From Flaccisagitta enflata (Eukaryota > Chaetognatha > Sagittoidea > Aphragmophora), in the NCBI GenBank assembly GCA_965153355.1, contig OZ231126.1, positions 91,140,001 to 91,204,000 of the forward strand: a stretch of DNA of 64,000 nt. Direction: 5' to 3'. Every line of letters begins with the position of its first letter. The stretch's first letter is position 1. Of the stretch, positions 1 through 13,044 are shown in pieces. Position numbers and translations under genes: made by a program. The notes below the pieces were generated by a model, which saw nothing but the letters and a program-made list of their open reading frames with translations, had not been told where the DNA came from and did no database searches.

Positions 1-683
1 ACATATTTGTTCACTTACTATCTAAAGCATAAGTATGGAAACACGCATTTATAGCCATAACTCTGGTTAAAATAACAAATCTATATCAAAATCAGTGAGA
101 TTCTAAAACTTCTTCAAATATCTGACCTGATAACGCAAACCGCATTTGTCTAGCTCAAGCTGTTTAGAAATGACAAGCAAAACAAAACAGGTACCTCAAT
201 TGAATAATAGAAAAAATTTTACTAAGATATTTCTGCTTCAAGTGATAATATCATTTTAAAGATAAATTAAAGGTTTTTTCAACTAGGTTTTGGTCCCTTC
301 TACAGTGCCATAGACTCATTGTATTTTATTGGCTGATTCCAACCCCCCTGAATCACTGTGGTTGCGAAAAAAGCCAAAAAAAAAGATATAGACTAAAGAA
401 TGATCTTAAACAGTTTTCATGGAAAGAAAGATACATAATGCGTTTATCTCTATCATTCATTAGAAACTGTTCAAAAACCCATACTCAATGATTGTTGAAC
501 CTCCAAGATGTTAAAATAGGTATCTGATATATTCTTGAGGTTTTTTTACAGAAAATTTTTGCATAAAATTTGCATTTACTTAAGTGTTTCCATACTTTTA
601 CTTTTTTCATTCATTTATTCATCAAATTCTTCATCAACGAAGCGCAAGTATAGTCCAAAATTTGGCTTTTAGAGGTCCCATAT
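1..683. other. no gene seen; AT-rich sequence
   Basis: I see no exon-like reading frame, RNA gene or clear terminal repeat in this stretch. It is AT-rich unique-looking sequence with short homopolymer runs. Confidence 0.5.
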
Positions 684-748
684 AGAGGCCTCATTCAGAG
701 GCCTCATTCAGAGGCCTCATTCAGAGGCCTCATTCAGAGGCCTCATTC
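684..748. repeat. 13-bp minisatellite
   Basis: About five direct copies of AGAGGCCTCATTC stand head to tail. The GAGGCCT core recalls the GAGGCCTGAGAGGCTGG minisatellite inside subfamily E fold-back elements near 62.7 kb, so this may be a remnant of one. Confidence 0.8.
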
Positions 749-946
749 AAAGGTTACAAAAGGGGCTAGTAAATCATGTTGTACTCTTTGTATACTCGTA
801 ATCGTAATCGTCACGGTCAAAGATTGGTAAAATCGTAAGCGTTATCGTAATCGCTCGTGCAGCAACGACTCGTAAATCTTAATCGGTTAAAAATGCATCG
901 CGTTGCCATCACTGCTATACACACGGGGACGGCCCACTAGTCCTCC

Positions 947-1121
<175 letters not shown>

Positions 1122-1268
1122 TGGAATGAAAAAAAGTGTTCTTGAATCGGCGTATTACTTATATGTCTTTTTTCTCCCTCTTGCGGTCCCTGAATGTATC
1201 TTTAGAACTAAGATACATTTTTAGGAAAAAGAATACTAACGAAGGAGCAGATACACTGACAGTCAGAG

Positions 1269-1490
1269 ACAGTACATTGAATTAAGAGCAATATGGCGCT
1301 CGGAAAGAGGGTCGTTTCAGGTTACTTCACCATTACAATGAAGCGGCTCAAACTTGGGATTTTCTGAAAGCCGATGGGCCAAAACTTTTTATCACCCTTG
1401 CCGTAACTGTTGACCAAACGGAAAAAAGTCCACCACCTGAAGTCTGAGGCCGAGGAGAGTGACAAACTTAACTTGAGTTCATCACTCTAC
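1269..1490. mobile_element. partial copy of the element found whole at 19487-19925
   Basis: The order of blocks matches the left half of the element at 19.5 kb: ACAGTACA, an AATGAAG block, TTTTCTGAAAGC, GTTGACCAAA, then a degenerate tRNA-like block around 1425-1490. No right terminal repeat was found, so this copy looks truncated. Confidence 0.55.
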
Positions 1491-1898
1491 TGGCTTTCAC
1501 TTAGACATTCACGTGTACTTTTTTACTGCTCCATAACATTTTGTCTTGATGTGTTGAATCATGAACTTACATATGAGCATTACAATCGATCAAATCAATC
1601 AATAACAAAACTGTCTCGCATCAAAATTTTTAGATTTCGTGTTTTTTTTTAATCGCGAAATCAAACCAACTCTGGCCTCTGCTAACTCCACACAATACGC
1701 TGATTGCTGAGCTGATAGTGATACCGCCGACTAGCGACTCCTCGGCGTGACTTACCCAATTTTGCGAGAGGCTGCCGGATGGAATGCCGATATTGCGTCA
1801 GACCGCCGAATAAATTGTAGCCAAAATTCATCGCTTTGCTCTTGATTCCCTCTTCGAGGACCGGGGAAGAGGGAGGGCGGGTTAAGAATGAGAATGAG

Positions 1899-1899
<1 letters not shown>

Positions 1900-1983
<84 letters not shown>
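1900..1983. repeat. (GA)n microsatellite
   Basis: A GA array of about 80 bp followed by a short GACA run. Confidence 0.95.
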
Positions 1984-1997
<14 letters not shown>

Positions 1998-2130
1998 TAG
2001 AGAAACAGAGAGAGAGAAATAAAAATATAGGGAGGCTGGCAGCTGGAGAGCGTCAGACCCGTTGGAATTGGCGGGGCCACTCTCAAACTCGTTGATTCCA
2101 ACAGTTTTAGCAGGATTTTTAAAAAGTTTA

Positions 2131-2323
2131 TAACAAGGTGTGCAAAATTATCCGGATTTGCTCCTAAGAAATCCATAATCAAAAATGACCCAGCACTATG
2201 AAATTTCAGCGGGGCAACCACGTAGTTATGACACAGCTTGCAAAAAATGAGTATGTTACTGTTGAATGCACATTGTTACGACGTCGTAATAACGTGAATT
2301 ATCCTCAAACCTCTGTGTCTCTC

Positions 2324-2386
<63 letters not shown>

Positions 2387-2986
2387 TGCTTTGAACTTGA
2401 CCCCTCCACCTTACAATTGGTTCAAATCACATGAATGTCCAAAACTGGCATTCATTCCTACAATAAGTAATTGACACTGTTTTAGTTTAATCTATTTATT
2501 AATAGATGTGTTAATTTCTTTTCTTTCTTCCTTCCTTCCTTCCTTTCTTCTTTTTTTCCTATTCATTTATTCTTTCATGCATTCATTCGTTCATGCATTC
2601 ATCCATTCATTTGATCATTCATCTGTCTTACATTTCTCCCAATCAAAAAAAGAAAAAATGTCTAAACAAGAGACTTCATTTCAAAAAGGTACTCTGAATA
2701 ATTTTTTTTTATCATTTTTGATGAAAATGATTGCCTAAAGCAAATTGTGGCTTACAACTAGTTTTTAGTTACAATGATGTTTGTAGAAAGAAATGAATGA
2801 ATAAATGAAAAAACAATATCAGATGAGACAAAAACAGAAGTTATATTATTCATTTGTTCAATCTTGATTGGATTTTTCACTTAAACACTAATTTTTTGCT
2901 TCCATTTCTTTTATAAATTCTGTTATAAACCCAAAATAGACAGAGGAGATTGAAATTGAGAGAGAGACTGAGAGACAGAGAAAGAG

Positions 2987-3064
<78 letters not shown>

Positions 3065-3754
3065 AAAGATTTTTTTTTTTAAAAGAGGTAAACTAAATGA
3101 CCATATACAAAAAAGTTCAAAGCACACAGTTTAGACAATGAGTGAGCGCCTGTTGCTCAAGAATTAACGTTATGACGACGTCGTCACTTCGTTCATTGTT
3201 TATGAACAAAGTTTCGAATGTCGTCACTACGATAATACTTCATTTCAGCCAGAGTACCTCAGCTAGTTATACTAGATGCTAGAATTGATTGCAGGTTTTT
3301 TTCTAAATCCATTGTCACTATGGGAGTTAAATAATTTGATGCAAAGATTTTGATTTTGACAGGATTTTATTTTATAGGCAAAATAGGTTACAAAATCATA
3401 GATTCTTGTATTTGTACCTACTCCATAGTGGCTTTTTTGGCTAGACACACACTCTAGAGGGAGGTAAGTTAAATCAACATCAATGGAGCTAACAAAAGCA
3501 AATAAATTAAGCCTAAAGGGCAACAAAAACTAACAACAGAATTTCATTTTTTTTAATCAATCTTTTTAAGGAGTGTTTTATCTGAGTCAAATTTACCTGA
3601 AAAGGTTTATTTCTGATTTTTTTATTCTTTGTGAATGTTGGTTTTGAATGTTAAAAAAGATATTTTCTTCATATCTACCCCTCAAATTATTTTTTTACAG
3701 AGTTTTTAAGAAAAATAACTGCCAAGTCCGGATAATTTTGCACACCCTGTTATA
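2131..3754. mobile_element. possible Tc1/mariner-like element bounded by inverted repeats
   Basis: The left end reads TAACAAGGTGTGCAAAATTA and the reverse complement of the right end reads TATAACAGGGTGTGCAAAAT; both continue TTATCCGGA. They form an inward-facing inverted repeat of about 28 bp beside TA dinucleotides, as in Tc1/mariner-type transposons. The 1.6 kb between them has no transposase frame. It holds a (CT)n tract (2319-2381) and a (GA)n tract (2992-3061). It could equally be two separate solo ends. Confidence 0.45.
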
Positions 3755-4590
3755 GTTAGTGAGCGCGCATCGTCGGAAATCTGAGGTGGACAACTTCCCC
3801 ACGTATAAAAGTGATCCGCCTGTTCTGATAAATCAATAGCTATTTCCTGTAGACAATAGTGAAAATAACACAAAATAATGATACTTTTTCTGCACCCTAT
3901 TAAAATCTTTTTTAAGGAACCGCCTATTGCTGTAAAAATTCTCAAAAAACTTGTTGGATCTACTTTCTCTATTCCGTTCTGAGCGCTAACAGCGCCATTG
4001 CCGGCCAATGGAACTCCGGCCAATCAAGCTTGTGCATAAGTTCCTTAGGTTGAAAGAGGCATTAATACAGGTATACAGGATTTGAGGTCGGACACTGCTT
4101 AGTTATGTAATTATTTATCATTTACTCTGAATTACATCTTTCTGGCTGTTTTCATTGACTATTACTATCAATTACTGCTCCAAAATGAGTGAGCTACCTA
4201 AAGTTTCCTGGGCAAAGTTACGTGCTGTGTTCATTATGCGTTCATCAGCCTAAGCGAAAAAATATACTGTGCTGCTGCTGCTGCCGCTGCCACTGCTGCT
4301 ATGCTTGTTTATGCAGTCACCCTGGTCCTGGATAATGACACACAAATTTTCAGTTAATTGAGGACATAAAGTTGGTCTGTACTCGAGTTTTTATCGGTTG
4401 ACTTAAAAATTGACAAGCTTATACATTGTTCAAAACATAAAGTACGAGCATCAGCCAGAATTATTGGTCAAAGCAGTCTCTCGCTAATATAGTAAAAAAG
4501 ATAAATGTCTATTTTACTCAGCATAGGTCATTTTCAATTTTCTTCGTTTTCTTCCCTAGGGGGCTGACATTGGTGATAAATTAATCTGGG
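3755..4590. other. no gene seen
   Basis: No convincing exon or repeat boundary was recognised here. A short CTG/CTGCCG-rich run lies near 4270-4300. Confidence 0.4.
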
Positions 4591-4594
4591 ATAC

Positions 4595-5190
4595 TCCCCA
4601 CCTCAAATTGGGGTAAATAAATTTTCATGTTAAATCCGCTGATTTTAACAGGAGCAGGCTCACTTTTTTAAGTGACCAGGCTAAAACCGCTGATTTTAAC
4701 CGGTTTGATGTCAAAATTCCCTATCTTGATCCTCCATATGATTATCTAACATCATGGGACCTCATATGGTAACAAAAAAGAGTAAGTGAGTATACATGAG
4801 CAAGCATGAGCACGCATGAGCAAGCATGAGTATGCATGAGCAAGCTACTAAAACCGCTGATTTTAACAGGTTTAACACCAAAATTCCGTTTTTGTTAGAT
4901 AATAACATTGTGAGATCCTAAATGGTGACAAAAAAAGTAAGTGAGTACACATGACTAAGCATGAGCAAACATGAGCAAGCATTCAAAAACCGCTGATTTT
5001 AACAGGTTTAACCCCAAAATTTTGATCCTCCACATGATTATCTAACATCATGGGACCTCAAATGGTGACAAAAAAAAGTGAGCATACATGAGCAAGCATG
5101 AGCATGCATGAGCAACCATGAGCAAGGATGAGCAAGCATGTTAAAACCGCTGATTTTAACATGTTTAACACCAAAATTCCCTTTTTTGAT
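4595..5190. repeat. degenerate tandem repeat, about 150 bp, with 10-mer subrepeats
   Basis: The phrase CCGCTGATTTTAACAGG recurs near 4640, 4688, 4855, 4990 and 5149. Between copies are GATCCTCCACATGATTATC, a GGGACCTCAAATGGTGACA block and short runs of ATGAGCAAGC. This is a complex satellite with nested decamers. Confidence 0.75.
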
Positions 5191-5296
5191 CCTCCACATG
5201 CTTATCTTACTATGAAGACACTATGCTGAAACAAAGGTCGATATTTCTGCTTTAGACAAAGCAGGTGGAAGTCAATGTGTTCAAAGATGACGGTTC

Positions 5297-5496
5297 TTAG
5301 CCGCGGACACGCATCTCTATAAGCCACTTTTCGGTCCGTCAGTCCGTCCGTCCGTCCGTCCGTCCGTCCCTCCGTCCGTCCGTCCGTCCGTCCGTCCGTC
5401 CGTCCTTCTGTCGGTCGGTCTGTCACAAAGTTGTTTTTCGAGTTGTTTTTCCTGCCCACCCGTCCGCGACTAATGATGCCTTGTACACGGCCTTGT
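5297..5496 (-). mobile_element. hairpin-CTAA element, subfamily A-like, full length
   Basis: On the - strand it starts ACAAGGCCGTGTACAAGGC, continues with CGCGGACGGGTGGGCAGG and an (ACGG)n tract (5334-5405 on the + strand), and ends in the GCGTGTCCGCGG hairpin then CTAA. The Thr-Asp-Gly-Arg reading frames are translations of the tetranucleotide and are not protein. Confidence 0.75.
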
Positions 5497-6378
5497 TATT
5501 TTTATATGTACATGAATTTGACTTCTCTCGTCTTCGATTTGACACGGAGAAGACATCTGCCAAATATTTGATCACAATTTCATGAGATTCTCTCCGTAGC
5601 GAATGGGCGTTCATGTGCAGTGTACACACTTCTCCGTTGTCAACATGTACGTCTCTGACTGCCAAACTGATATTGTCAATCTGTCTGCCTGATATACGTC
5701 TCTAACTGCCTGAATAACTCAGATTATCAATCCGTCTTCCTGATATACATCTCTGACTGCCCAGGCGTGCCTTTTCTTCTTTCCTTCCGTGTAGCATATA
5801 TTTTCCCTTTGAATATTCCGACTTGTCTGTCATATTCTTGTCAAAAAGGCTAGTTACTGTGAGGGGTAAAATATGAGAGTTCTATAACTGTGGCGAAAAC
5901 TGATATTGTTCCACGTACATTGGACAATATATAATGGTTCTTTAAAAATGGTTTGAAAAAAAACCAATCAAATATTCATTTGCCCTTCCCAAGATGACCT
6001 TAGTCGCTTTATACCTCAAAAGCGATATGAGAAGGTGATTTGCATATTGCAGTAGCAAGGCTTCTTTCAGTATTTATAATAATGTAACGTCGTTTCAGAT
6101 TCATCAACACCCTACTCTAAATAATCGAATAAAAATATTTGATTACTAAGATAGTTTCAATTGCATCACATTAATGAACATTGATGAATATTGATCTGAG
6201 TCTCAATTTTAGTCATATTTACAAGAAAGAAGTTCATCAATTGCTGATATTGCTGATAGTGATAGCCTAGTCTTTGGGTGTTCAAATAAAATCTTCCGGA
6301 TTACCTTCAGGGGGCATTTTAGATGGCGGGGGATCTATCCCGCCCACATACTATTGGCGTTGGGTTAAGAAGAAAGTC

Positions 6379-6463
6379 TTCTTCTTCTTCTTCTTCTTCT
6401 TCTTCTTCTTCTTCTTCTTCTTCTTCTTCTTCTTCTTCTTCTTCTTCTTCTTCTTCTTCTTCA
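6379..6463. repeat. (TTC)n microsatellite
   Basis: An uninterrupted TTC array immediately followed by the CCGT tract of the next element. It appears to replace that element's hairpin end. Confidence 0.95.
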
Positions 6464-6468
6464 TCTTT

Positions 6469-6745
6469 CCGTCCGTCCGTCCGTCCGTCCGTCCGTCCGT
6501 CCGTCCGTCCGTCGGTCGGTCCGTCCGTCCGTCCGTCCGTCGGTCCGTTACGCCTGTGCAAAAACCGCGTTTCTCTACTGTTTTTGGCCACGGTGAGATC
6601 CTACACTGAAACAAATGATCAACCAACATGTTTTGAGAGTGTTTTCACCCGTCTGTTCGTCCATCTGTCTCTCCATACATATGTCACATGATCAATACAC
6701 GCTGAGACACAGCCCGGACGCATTGTTGCCCGGTCGGGCTTGTTC
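6469..6745 (-). mobile_element. hairpin-CTAA element, subfamily B, hairpin end lost
   Basis: Matches the complete subfamily B copies at 53931-54216 and 59153-59446. It has the (CCGT)n tract, ACGCCTGTGCAAAAACCGCG, the GATCCTACACTGAAACAAA block, and the ACAAGCCCGACCGGGCAAC terminus read on the - strand. The GATGCGTCC hairpin end is missing, replaced by (TTC)n. Confidence 0.8.
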
Positions 6746-6863
6746 TTTTTCTCTTTCTTTTTCTTCTTCTTTTTCTTCTTCTTCTTCTTCTTCTTCTTCT
6801 TCTTCTTCTTCTTCTTCTTCTTCTTCTTCTTCTTCTTCTTCTTCTTCTTCTCCTTCTTCTCCA
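6745..6863. repeat. (TTC)n microsatellite
   Basis: A second TTC array directly abutting the other end of the subfamily B element, so that element is sandwiched between two TTC arrays. Confidence 0.95.
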
Positions 6864-6958
6864 TATTGAAGCTTTTTTTCTTGAGATGAGCTGTAAAGGG
6901 ATGCTATGGCCAATCGTCAACCCCTTAGCTTAGGGTCTGAGCATTACATAAGCAAAAT

Positions 6959-7030
6959 ATGGATCTCTCAACTTGGTTATTGTTCAAGCTGCAAGATCAC
7001 CTGTATTTCTTCTTCTTCTTCTTCCCTCCC

Positions 7031-7095
<65 letters not shown>

Positions 7096-7471
7096 TTCTT
7101 CTTCTTCTTCTTCTTCTTCTTCTTCTTCTTCTTCTTCTTCTTCTTCTTCTTCTTCGCCTCCTTCTTAGACTCCTTCTTCTTCGGTGTTCCGAGAGGCGCC
7201 CATATCATTCCGAGTGCCTAACTCTAAATGTCAATCCATCCGCCTGACATGCGTCTCTGACTCCCTAACTGATATTCTCAATCTGTCTGCCTGATATACG
7301 TCTCTGACTGCCTGACTAACTCAGATTATCAATCCGTCTTACTGATACGCGTCGCTGACTGCCTAACTCAAAATGTCAACCCATCTGCCTGACATACATA
7401 TGGATCTCTCAACTTGGTTATTGTTCAAGCTGCAAGATCACCTGTATTTCTTCTTCTTCTTCTTCCCTCCC

Positions 7472-7503
<32 letters not shown>

Positions 7504-7513
7504 TTACTCTTCT

Positions 7514-7545
<32 letters not shown>

Positions 7546-7737
7546 TTCTTCTTCTTCTTCTTCTTCTTCTTCTTCTTCTTCTTCTTCTTCTTCTTCTTCG
7601 CCTCCTTCTTAGACTCCTTCTTCTTCGGTGTTCCGAGAGGCGCCCATATCATTCCGAGTGCCTAACTCTAAATGTCAATCCATCCGCCTGACATGCGTCT
7701 CTGACTCCCTAACTGATATTCTCAATCTGTCTGCCTG
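6959..7737. repeat. recent tandem duplication, about 441-bp unit
   Basis: The block GGATCTCTCAACTTGGTTAT through a (TTC)n array and CTTCGGTGTTCCGAGAGGCG occurs at 6961 and again at 7402. The copies are nearly identical apart from TTC tract interruptions. The downstream part is a degenerate series of phrases such as CTGACTGCCTAACTCA and CAATCCGTCTGCCTGA. Confidence 0.9.
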
Positions 7738-8805
7738 ATCCTCGATTCTTGCCTCTAAGGGTATGGTTTTTTACAACATTGCCTCTGGTAAATAGCTTAT
7801 CTTTTGGTAACTAGTTTATCCTGAGGTGATTTGACATTTTAACAATTGGAATGAAATACTACAGAAATTTTGAATTCAAGATTTTGGGGTTGACATAGGA
7901 TTTTTGAGAGGGTTGTTTCAGGAGGAAGAGAGTTTGAGTTTCTTGCTATCTTTGGTATATGAGGAGTATAAGAAGGTGCCCAGATGGATATGGTATCCTT
8001 CGACGCGCCATATTTATCAAGTGTTTTCTTGTGGTCTGCATATCTCATGTATAGAAAGAAATTGGTTACCCTTTTCTAAATGTTGCATAACTTTTGACAA
8101 GTCCTATGATAATTTCTGAAGAGGGAATGTTTTTTCAGAAATTTAAAGGATAGTTGTGATGGGTCCGGATTAAACACCAGTAAGAGCTCCAAAGGCTCTT
8201 GTCCTTATTTTAGATATTGTTGAGTAGTAATGTTGTCCAACTTTCATATTATTCAGTACCTTGGTATGGAATGCCGGCGGTCCCGTATGGTTGATCCTCG
8301 ATTCTTGCCTCTAAGGGTATGGTTTTTTACAACATTGCCTCTGGTAAATAGCTTATCTTTTGGTAACTAGTTTATCCTGAGGTGATTTGACATTTTTAAC
8401 AATTGGAATGAAATACTACAGAAATTTTGAATTCAAGATTTTGGGGTTGACATAGGATTTTTGAGAGGGTTGTTTCAGGAGGAAGAGAGTTTGAGTTTCT
8501 TGCTATCTTTGGTATATGAGGAGTATAAGAAGGTGCCCAGATGGATATGGTCTCCTTCGACGCGCCATATTTATCAAGTGTTTTCTTGTGGTCTGCATAT
8601 CTCATGTATAGAAAGAAATTGGTTACCCTTTTCTAAATGTTGCATAACTTTTGACAAGTCCTATGATAATTTCTGAAGAGGGAATGTTTTTTCAGAAATT
8701 TAAAGGATAGTTGTGATGGGTCCGGATTAAACACCAGTAAGAGCTCCAAAGGCTCTTGTCCTTATTTTAGATATTGTTGAGTAGTAATGTTGTCCAACTT
8801 TCATA
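7737..8805. repeat. recent tandem duplication, about 557-bp unit
   Basis: CTCGATTCTTGCCTCTAAGG starts copies at 7741 and 8298, and the two run in parallel for about 480 bp with only a few differences. Each - strand copy has the same 69-codon open frame. It resembles no family I know and looks like a passenger frame. Confidence 0.9.
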
Positions 8806-9905
8806 CATCAATGACTGCCTAACTCAGATTGTCAATCCGTCTGCCTGACACGGATTGGTGAAAATGAGCACCAGGAACACGGCAGGCGGGGGGGGGGGGG
8901 CCGGGGTAGGGGGGGATAAGCATAGCCTCGTTAGTCACAAGGCTTACTCGTGACAAGAACGCTTAAACGCATTGTTTTAACAATGGGCCTGTTAACAGTG
9001 ACAAACTGATAAGCTTGTCAACATTGCAACGTAATTTTGAAACACATTAGTTCTTTTTAAAAGTTCCAGGTCAAAGTGAAGTGCGTCTGTTAGTGAAATA
9101 CAAAAGCAGACTGAAGCAGTAAAGACGGATTGAGAAAATGGAATTGTCAGCCAGCAGGTTAATGGAAAACAAGGCCGGATACACAGCATGGCGCGTGCGT
9201 GTGGGATCATGGGAAGGGTAAGTAACAAGTGGCAAACCAAGCATATGGGAAGGGGCAGACTCCAGTATCTGGATTTCAAGGCCAGATCCTGGTTTTTTCA
9301 GAAGCCATCTCTGATTTATCTCTCAGACAATGGTCACTAAATCACTTCGCTTCAGAGGCCAAAATTTGGATCTCAGGTCTTTGAGGCCAACATTTGAAAC
9401 ATTTAGCTTGGATTTGGGCCTTTCAGCCAGGATCTGGGTCAGAGTGGGCTCTGAGGGAGATGAAGCCCCGAGGATTAGGTGGGGAGTGGGTGGGGGCAGA
9501 TCTACGGACGGAAGGACAGATTTCTCCTGTATTCTACAGGACTTTGTATCCCTAGGGGCCGCTGCAAAAAAAAAAAAAGTGTTACCAACAGACTGCTGGG
9601 CGGACGGACGGACAGAGAGACTGACAGACCAAAAGATTGTGGGTCATGAAGTCACCCAACTAAAAAGGACAAAAGAAAATGTAACTTACTACCTAGGAAA
9701 TAAGTTTATCTGCACCTGAAAAAATGCTTCAACAAAACAACTGAGCAGTTCAATAATTAGACATTATAATCAAGTGATATACGGACATACTGACATACTG
9801 ACATAAGGACCCTTGGTCGTATTTGAAACAGTTCTTTAAATTGAGAATAATTTGATAATTATCACTTTATTGGCTTTTAAATAGCACTCTTCAAAACTTA
9901 TTGTC
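8806..9905. other. no gene; G-run and repeat fragments
   Basis: A poly-G stretch lies near 8888-8916. At 9490-9560 and 9590-9630 are pieces of the subfamily E/A repeats: a CTGTATTCTACAGGACTTTG block, GGGGCCGCTGC, then a GGAC tract. No supported exon was seen. Confidence 0.5.
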
Positions 9906-10074
9906 AGGTGACGAAAAACTTACCTCCTAGGTGGTACTTGCTTTGTTATATTCCTCGCCGAAGGAGAAAAAGGGGTAAAAAATTGCTTTCGATTCTGATC
10001 TTTGAACTCGACTTTGATGCAAAGACAAGCCAAATTTCGTTTTGCTTTTGTTTGTGTATACGTGGAAAAAAAAA

Positions 10075-10296
10075 CACAACAACAACAGCAGTAACGACGA
10101 CAATGAAAACAACGAAAACGACAATAGCCAGAACAAGAATAAGAACGATAGCAAGAGGAAGAAGAACAACAACAAAGACAAAAATAATAACAAAATCAAT
10201 AACAGCTGCCACCACATCAATGACGACGAAAGCAACAGCCTCAACAACAAAAACAACAATAACAACAACATCAACAACAACAATAACAACAACAGC

Positions 10297-10339
<43 letters not shown>

Positions 10340-10477
10340 GCAATACCCATTGCTAAAACAACAACAACAACTGCAGCAACAACGACCACGGCAAGAACTT
10401 TCAGCCACACGCAGTTCTTTTTCTGTGTCATCTTATCTCACTCGTAATGACTCTTCAACGACAACAACAACAGCCTC

Positions 10478-10575
<98 letters not shown>
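10075..10575. repeat. (CAA)n arrays
   Basis: An imperfect CAA array, pure CAA near 10260-10335, is followed after a short unique gap by a second pure CAA array at 10457-10575. Confidence 0.95.
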
Positions 10576-10576
<1 letters not shown>

Positions 10577-10859
10577 CATCCCCGTAGACGGAACTGATTT
10601 TAAGACAAATATGTATATTGACATCAAATACTTAATTAGTAAACTCCAACGAAGACGAGACATTTACGAGATTCGTTGTCATTGACAACCACCTTAAGCA
10701 AAAGCACTCAAGATGTACCAGTCATCATTGTCTTAAGGTCATTGTCTCAAGATGTACAGGCCATCATTGTCTTGTTGTCTCAATTCGCGTCTTTACGGTC
10801 GTCGTCGTTGATTTATCTCTCAGACGATGGTCACTAAATCACTTCACTTCGAGCCCCAT

Positions 10860-11191
<332 letters not shown>

Positions 11192-11805
11192 AAAAAGACA
11201 TGAATAGGCATACAAAAGTAGACGGAGAGTGAGACAGACAGCCAAAACGTGGAGCGAGAAGAAGTGAAACTTATCGCATGTCCACAATCCGCTTATAGCC
11301 TTTAAGTTAGAAAATGGCTAAAAAGGGTATAAAAAATGATTTTTTAATCCGGTTTTTTTTACTGGACTACTAATTAGGCCAAAAAAAATTGATCCCCTAA
11401 AAAAAATTCCCTTAATGTCAACGGCAACCCCCCCCCCAAAAAAAAACCTGTTTTGGGGGTTGGAGGGGGGGGGGTCAAAAATCCATGATCTCAGAATTGC
11501 TTGAAATTTTTTTTGGGAGTAGTGGAGACCCAGGGCTATCTGTAGGTACCCTCATTTCATGTGTGAGACAAAAACTTTTGGATTTATATAGTGCCGAAGT
11601 TGGCCCAACGGTCAATTTTTGGTTTTTTTGGGGTATATTTTTCACTTTGACAGCAAATTTGGGGAGCTTGTACCCCCTAAAACCCCTTTTTTCACTTCAG
11701 AAATGAGATCCTTGTCAGAGATTGAAAAGTGTCTGATGATAGAGTCCCCCCCCCCGTCCACGACGATGTTGAAACTCCGAGTTAATTGTCTTCCCCCAAT
11801 ATTCA
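11192..11805. other. no gene; homopolymer-rich AT sequence
   Basis: The stretch has several runs of A, C, G or T of about 8-10 bases and no convincing exon. The short + strand frames lack splice signals. Confidence 0.4.
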
Positions 11806-11958
11806 TAGTCGCGGACTAGCGACTCTATAAGAGGCTTTGTCCGTCCGTCGGTCCCTCCGTCGGTCCGTAGAGGTCATCGAGTTGAGAAAGTGCGAAAACG
11901 CGCATTTCCGCCCCCGCCCACCCGTCCGCGACTGGTATTGGCCGTGTATCCGGCCTTT
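11806..11958 (-). mobile_element. hairpin-CTAA element, subfamily A-like, short copy
   Basis: Read on the - strand: AAGGCCGGATACACGGCC, then AGTCGCGGACGGGTGGGC, a short ACGG tract, and the terminal hairpin GTCGCTAGTCCGCGAC followed by CTA. At about 150 bp it is one of the shorter members. Confidence 0.8.
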
Positions 11959-12835
11959 TTCTTCTGTTTACATCAGCGGGCGAGTGCCATGTTGTGATCT
12001 GCGTTTTAAACGTATGTAGAGGAAGAAGGGAAACGAGACAGAGCTTACGTAGCCATGCATGAATGCTTGCTATACTGTATTGTCTATACACATTAAGATC
12101 GATAGATGGTTGGAATTTTTGAGTCGGACGGACGGATGGACACAACGAACGCGAAAGCAATGTAAGGCTGTAGTGTAGTGTGTAGTCGCACGTACGCGAC
12201 TTGAAAGAATTGAAATTAGGATTTGAAAACAGACAAGTGGAAATGAAATTTGGCGAAGTGATTGAGGGAAGAAAGACAGGAGAATGGGGAAGGGGGGGGG
12301 GGGAAGGGAGAGAAGATATTGGAGAGTATTCAAGGCTTCGCCGAAGAAATGTGACAGATTCGTTAAAAATGGATTCAAATTCTTACACTTGACTTGTTTT
12401 TTGATAAATAAGGTCCGTTCATCGTTAACATCCAACGATAGTCAAAGCATCCATTTGTCTTACAGGGCAATCTCGGAGAGCTGAAAGCGTCCTCATCTTC
12501 TGATTAACGCTGTAAACGGTCAATTTCGCGCTAAGTGAACTCATGTGAAATATACTAAAAATATCTAGATATATTTTCTCTAATTGAAAATACTCAATCT
12601 TATTTTAGGTATGCTATGTAGATGTGTCTAAAGGCTGAAATCATAAAGATCTCAAACAGAATCCTTGTAGCAGTGAGAATGTTATAGGTGTGAAACAAAA
12701 CATTAGCACAATTTGATAAGCTTGATCAACTGTCTTAGAAAGCATTAACACCGCTTTTTTGATTAGACCACTTTAAGCGAAATACTCCAAACAGCCAATT
12801 GCCAAAGAATGACGAATCATTAATTTACTTGCTTT

Positions 12836-13044
12836 TTAGTCGTGTGCTACGCGACTCTACACCCCGCTATGTTGGTCGGTCGGTCGGTTGGTTGGTCGGT
12901 TGGTTGGTTAGTCCCCATTTTACTTTTTTGGCGTTTTTGAGCTTTTTGAGCGTACCGCTCCTGCCCAAATGCTCTAGTGACCTGCTCCAGCACTGCCCCA
13001 GCCCACCCGCACGCGACTGGGGTAGCCATGTATCCGGCCTTGTT
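12836..13044 (-). mobile_element. hairpin-CTAA element, subfamily A, full length
   Basis: The - strand begins ACAAGGCCGGATACATGGCT, has CCAGTCGCGTGCGGGTGGGC, a CCAACC/CCGACC tract in place of pure ACGG, GCGGGGTGTAGAGTCGCGTA and the terminal hairpin ending CGACTAA. A (GAAG)n tract follows at 13088-13175. Confidence 0.85.

Noticed and set aside
7839-8048. 69-codon - strand frame conserved in both tandem copies
   Set aside because: The duplication is so recent that conservation is expected without selection; no family resemblance.
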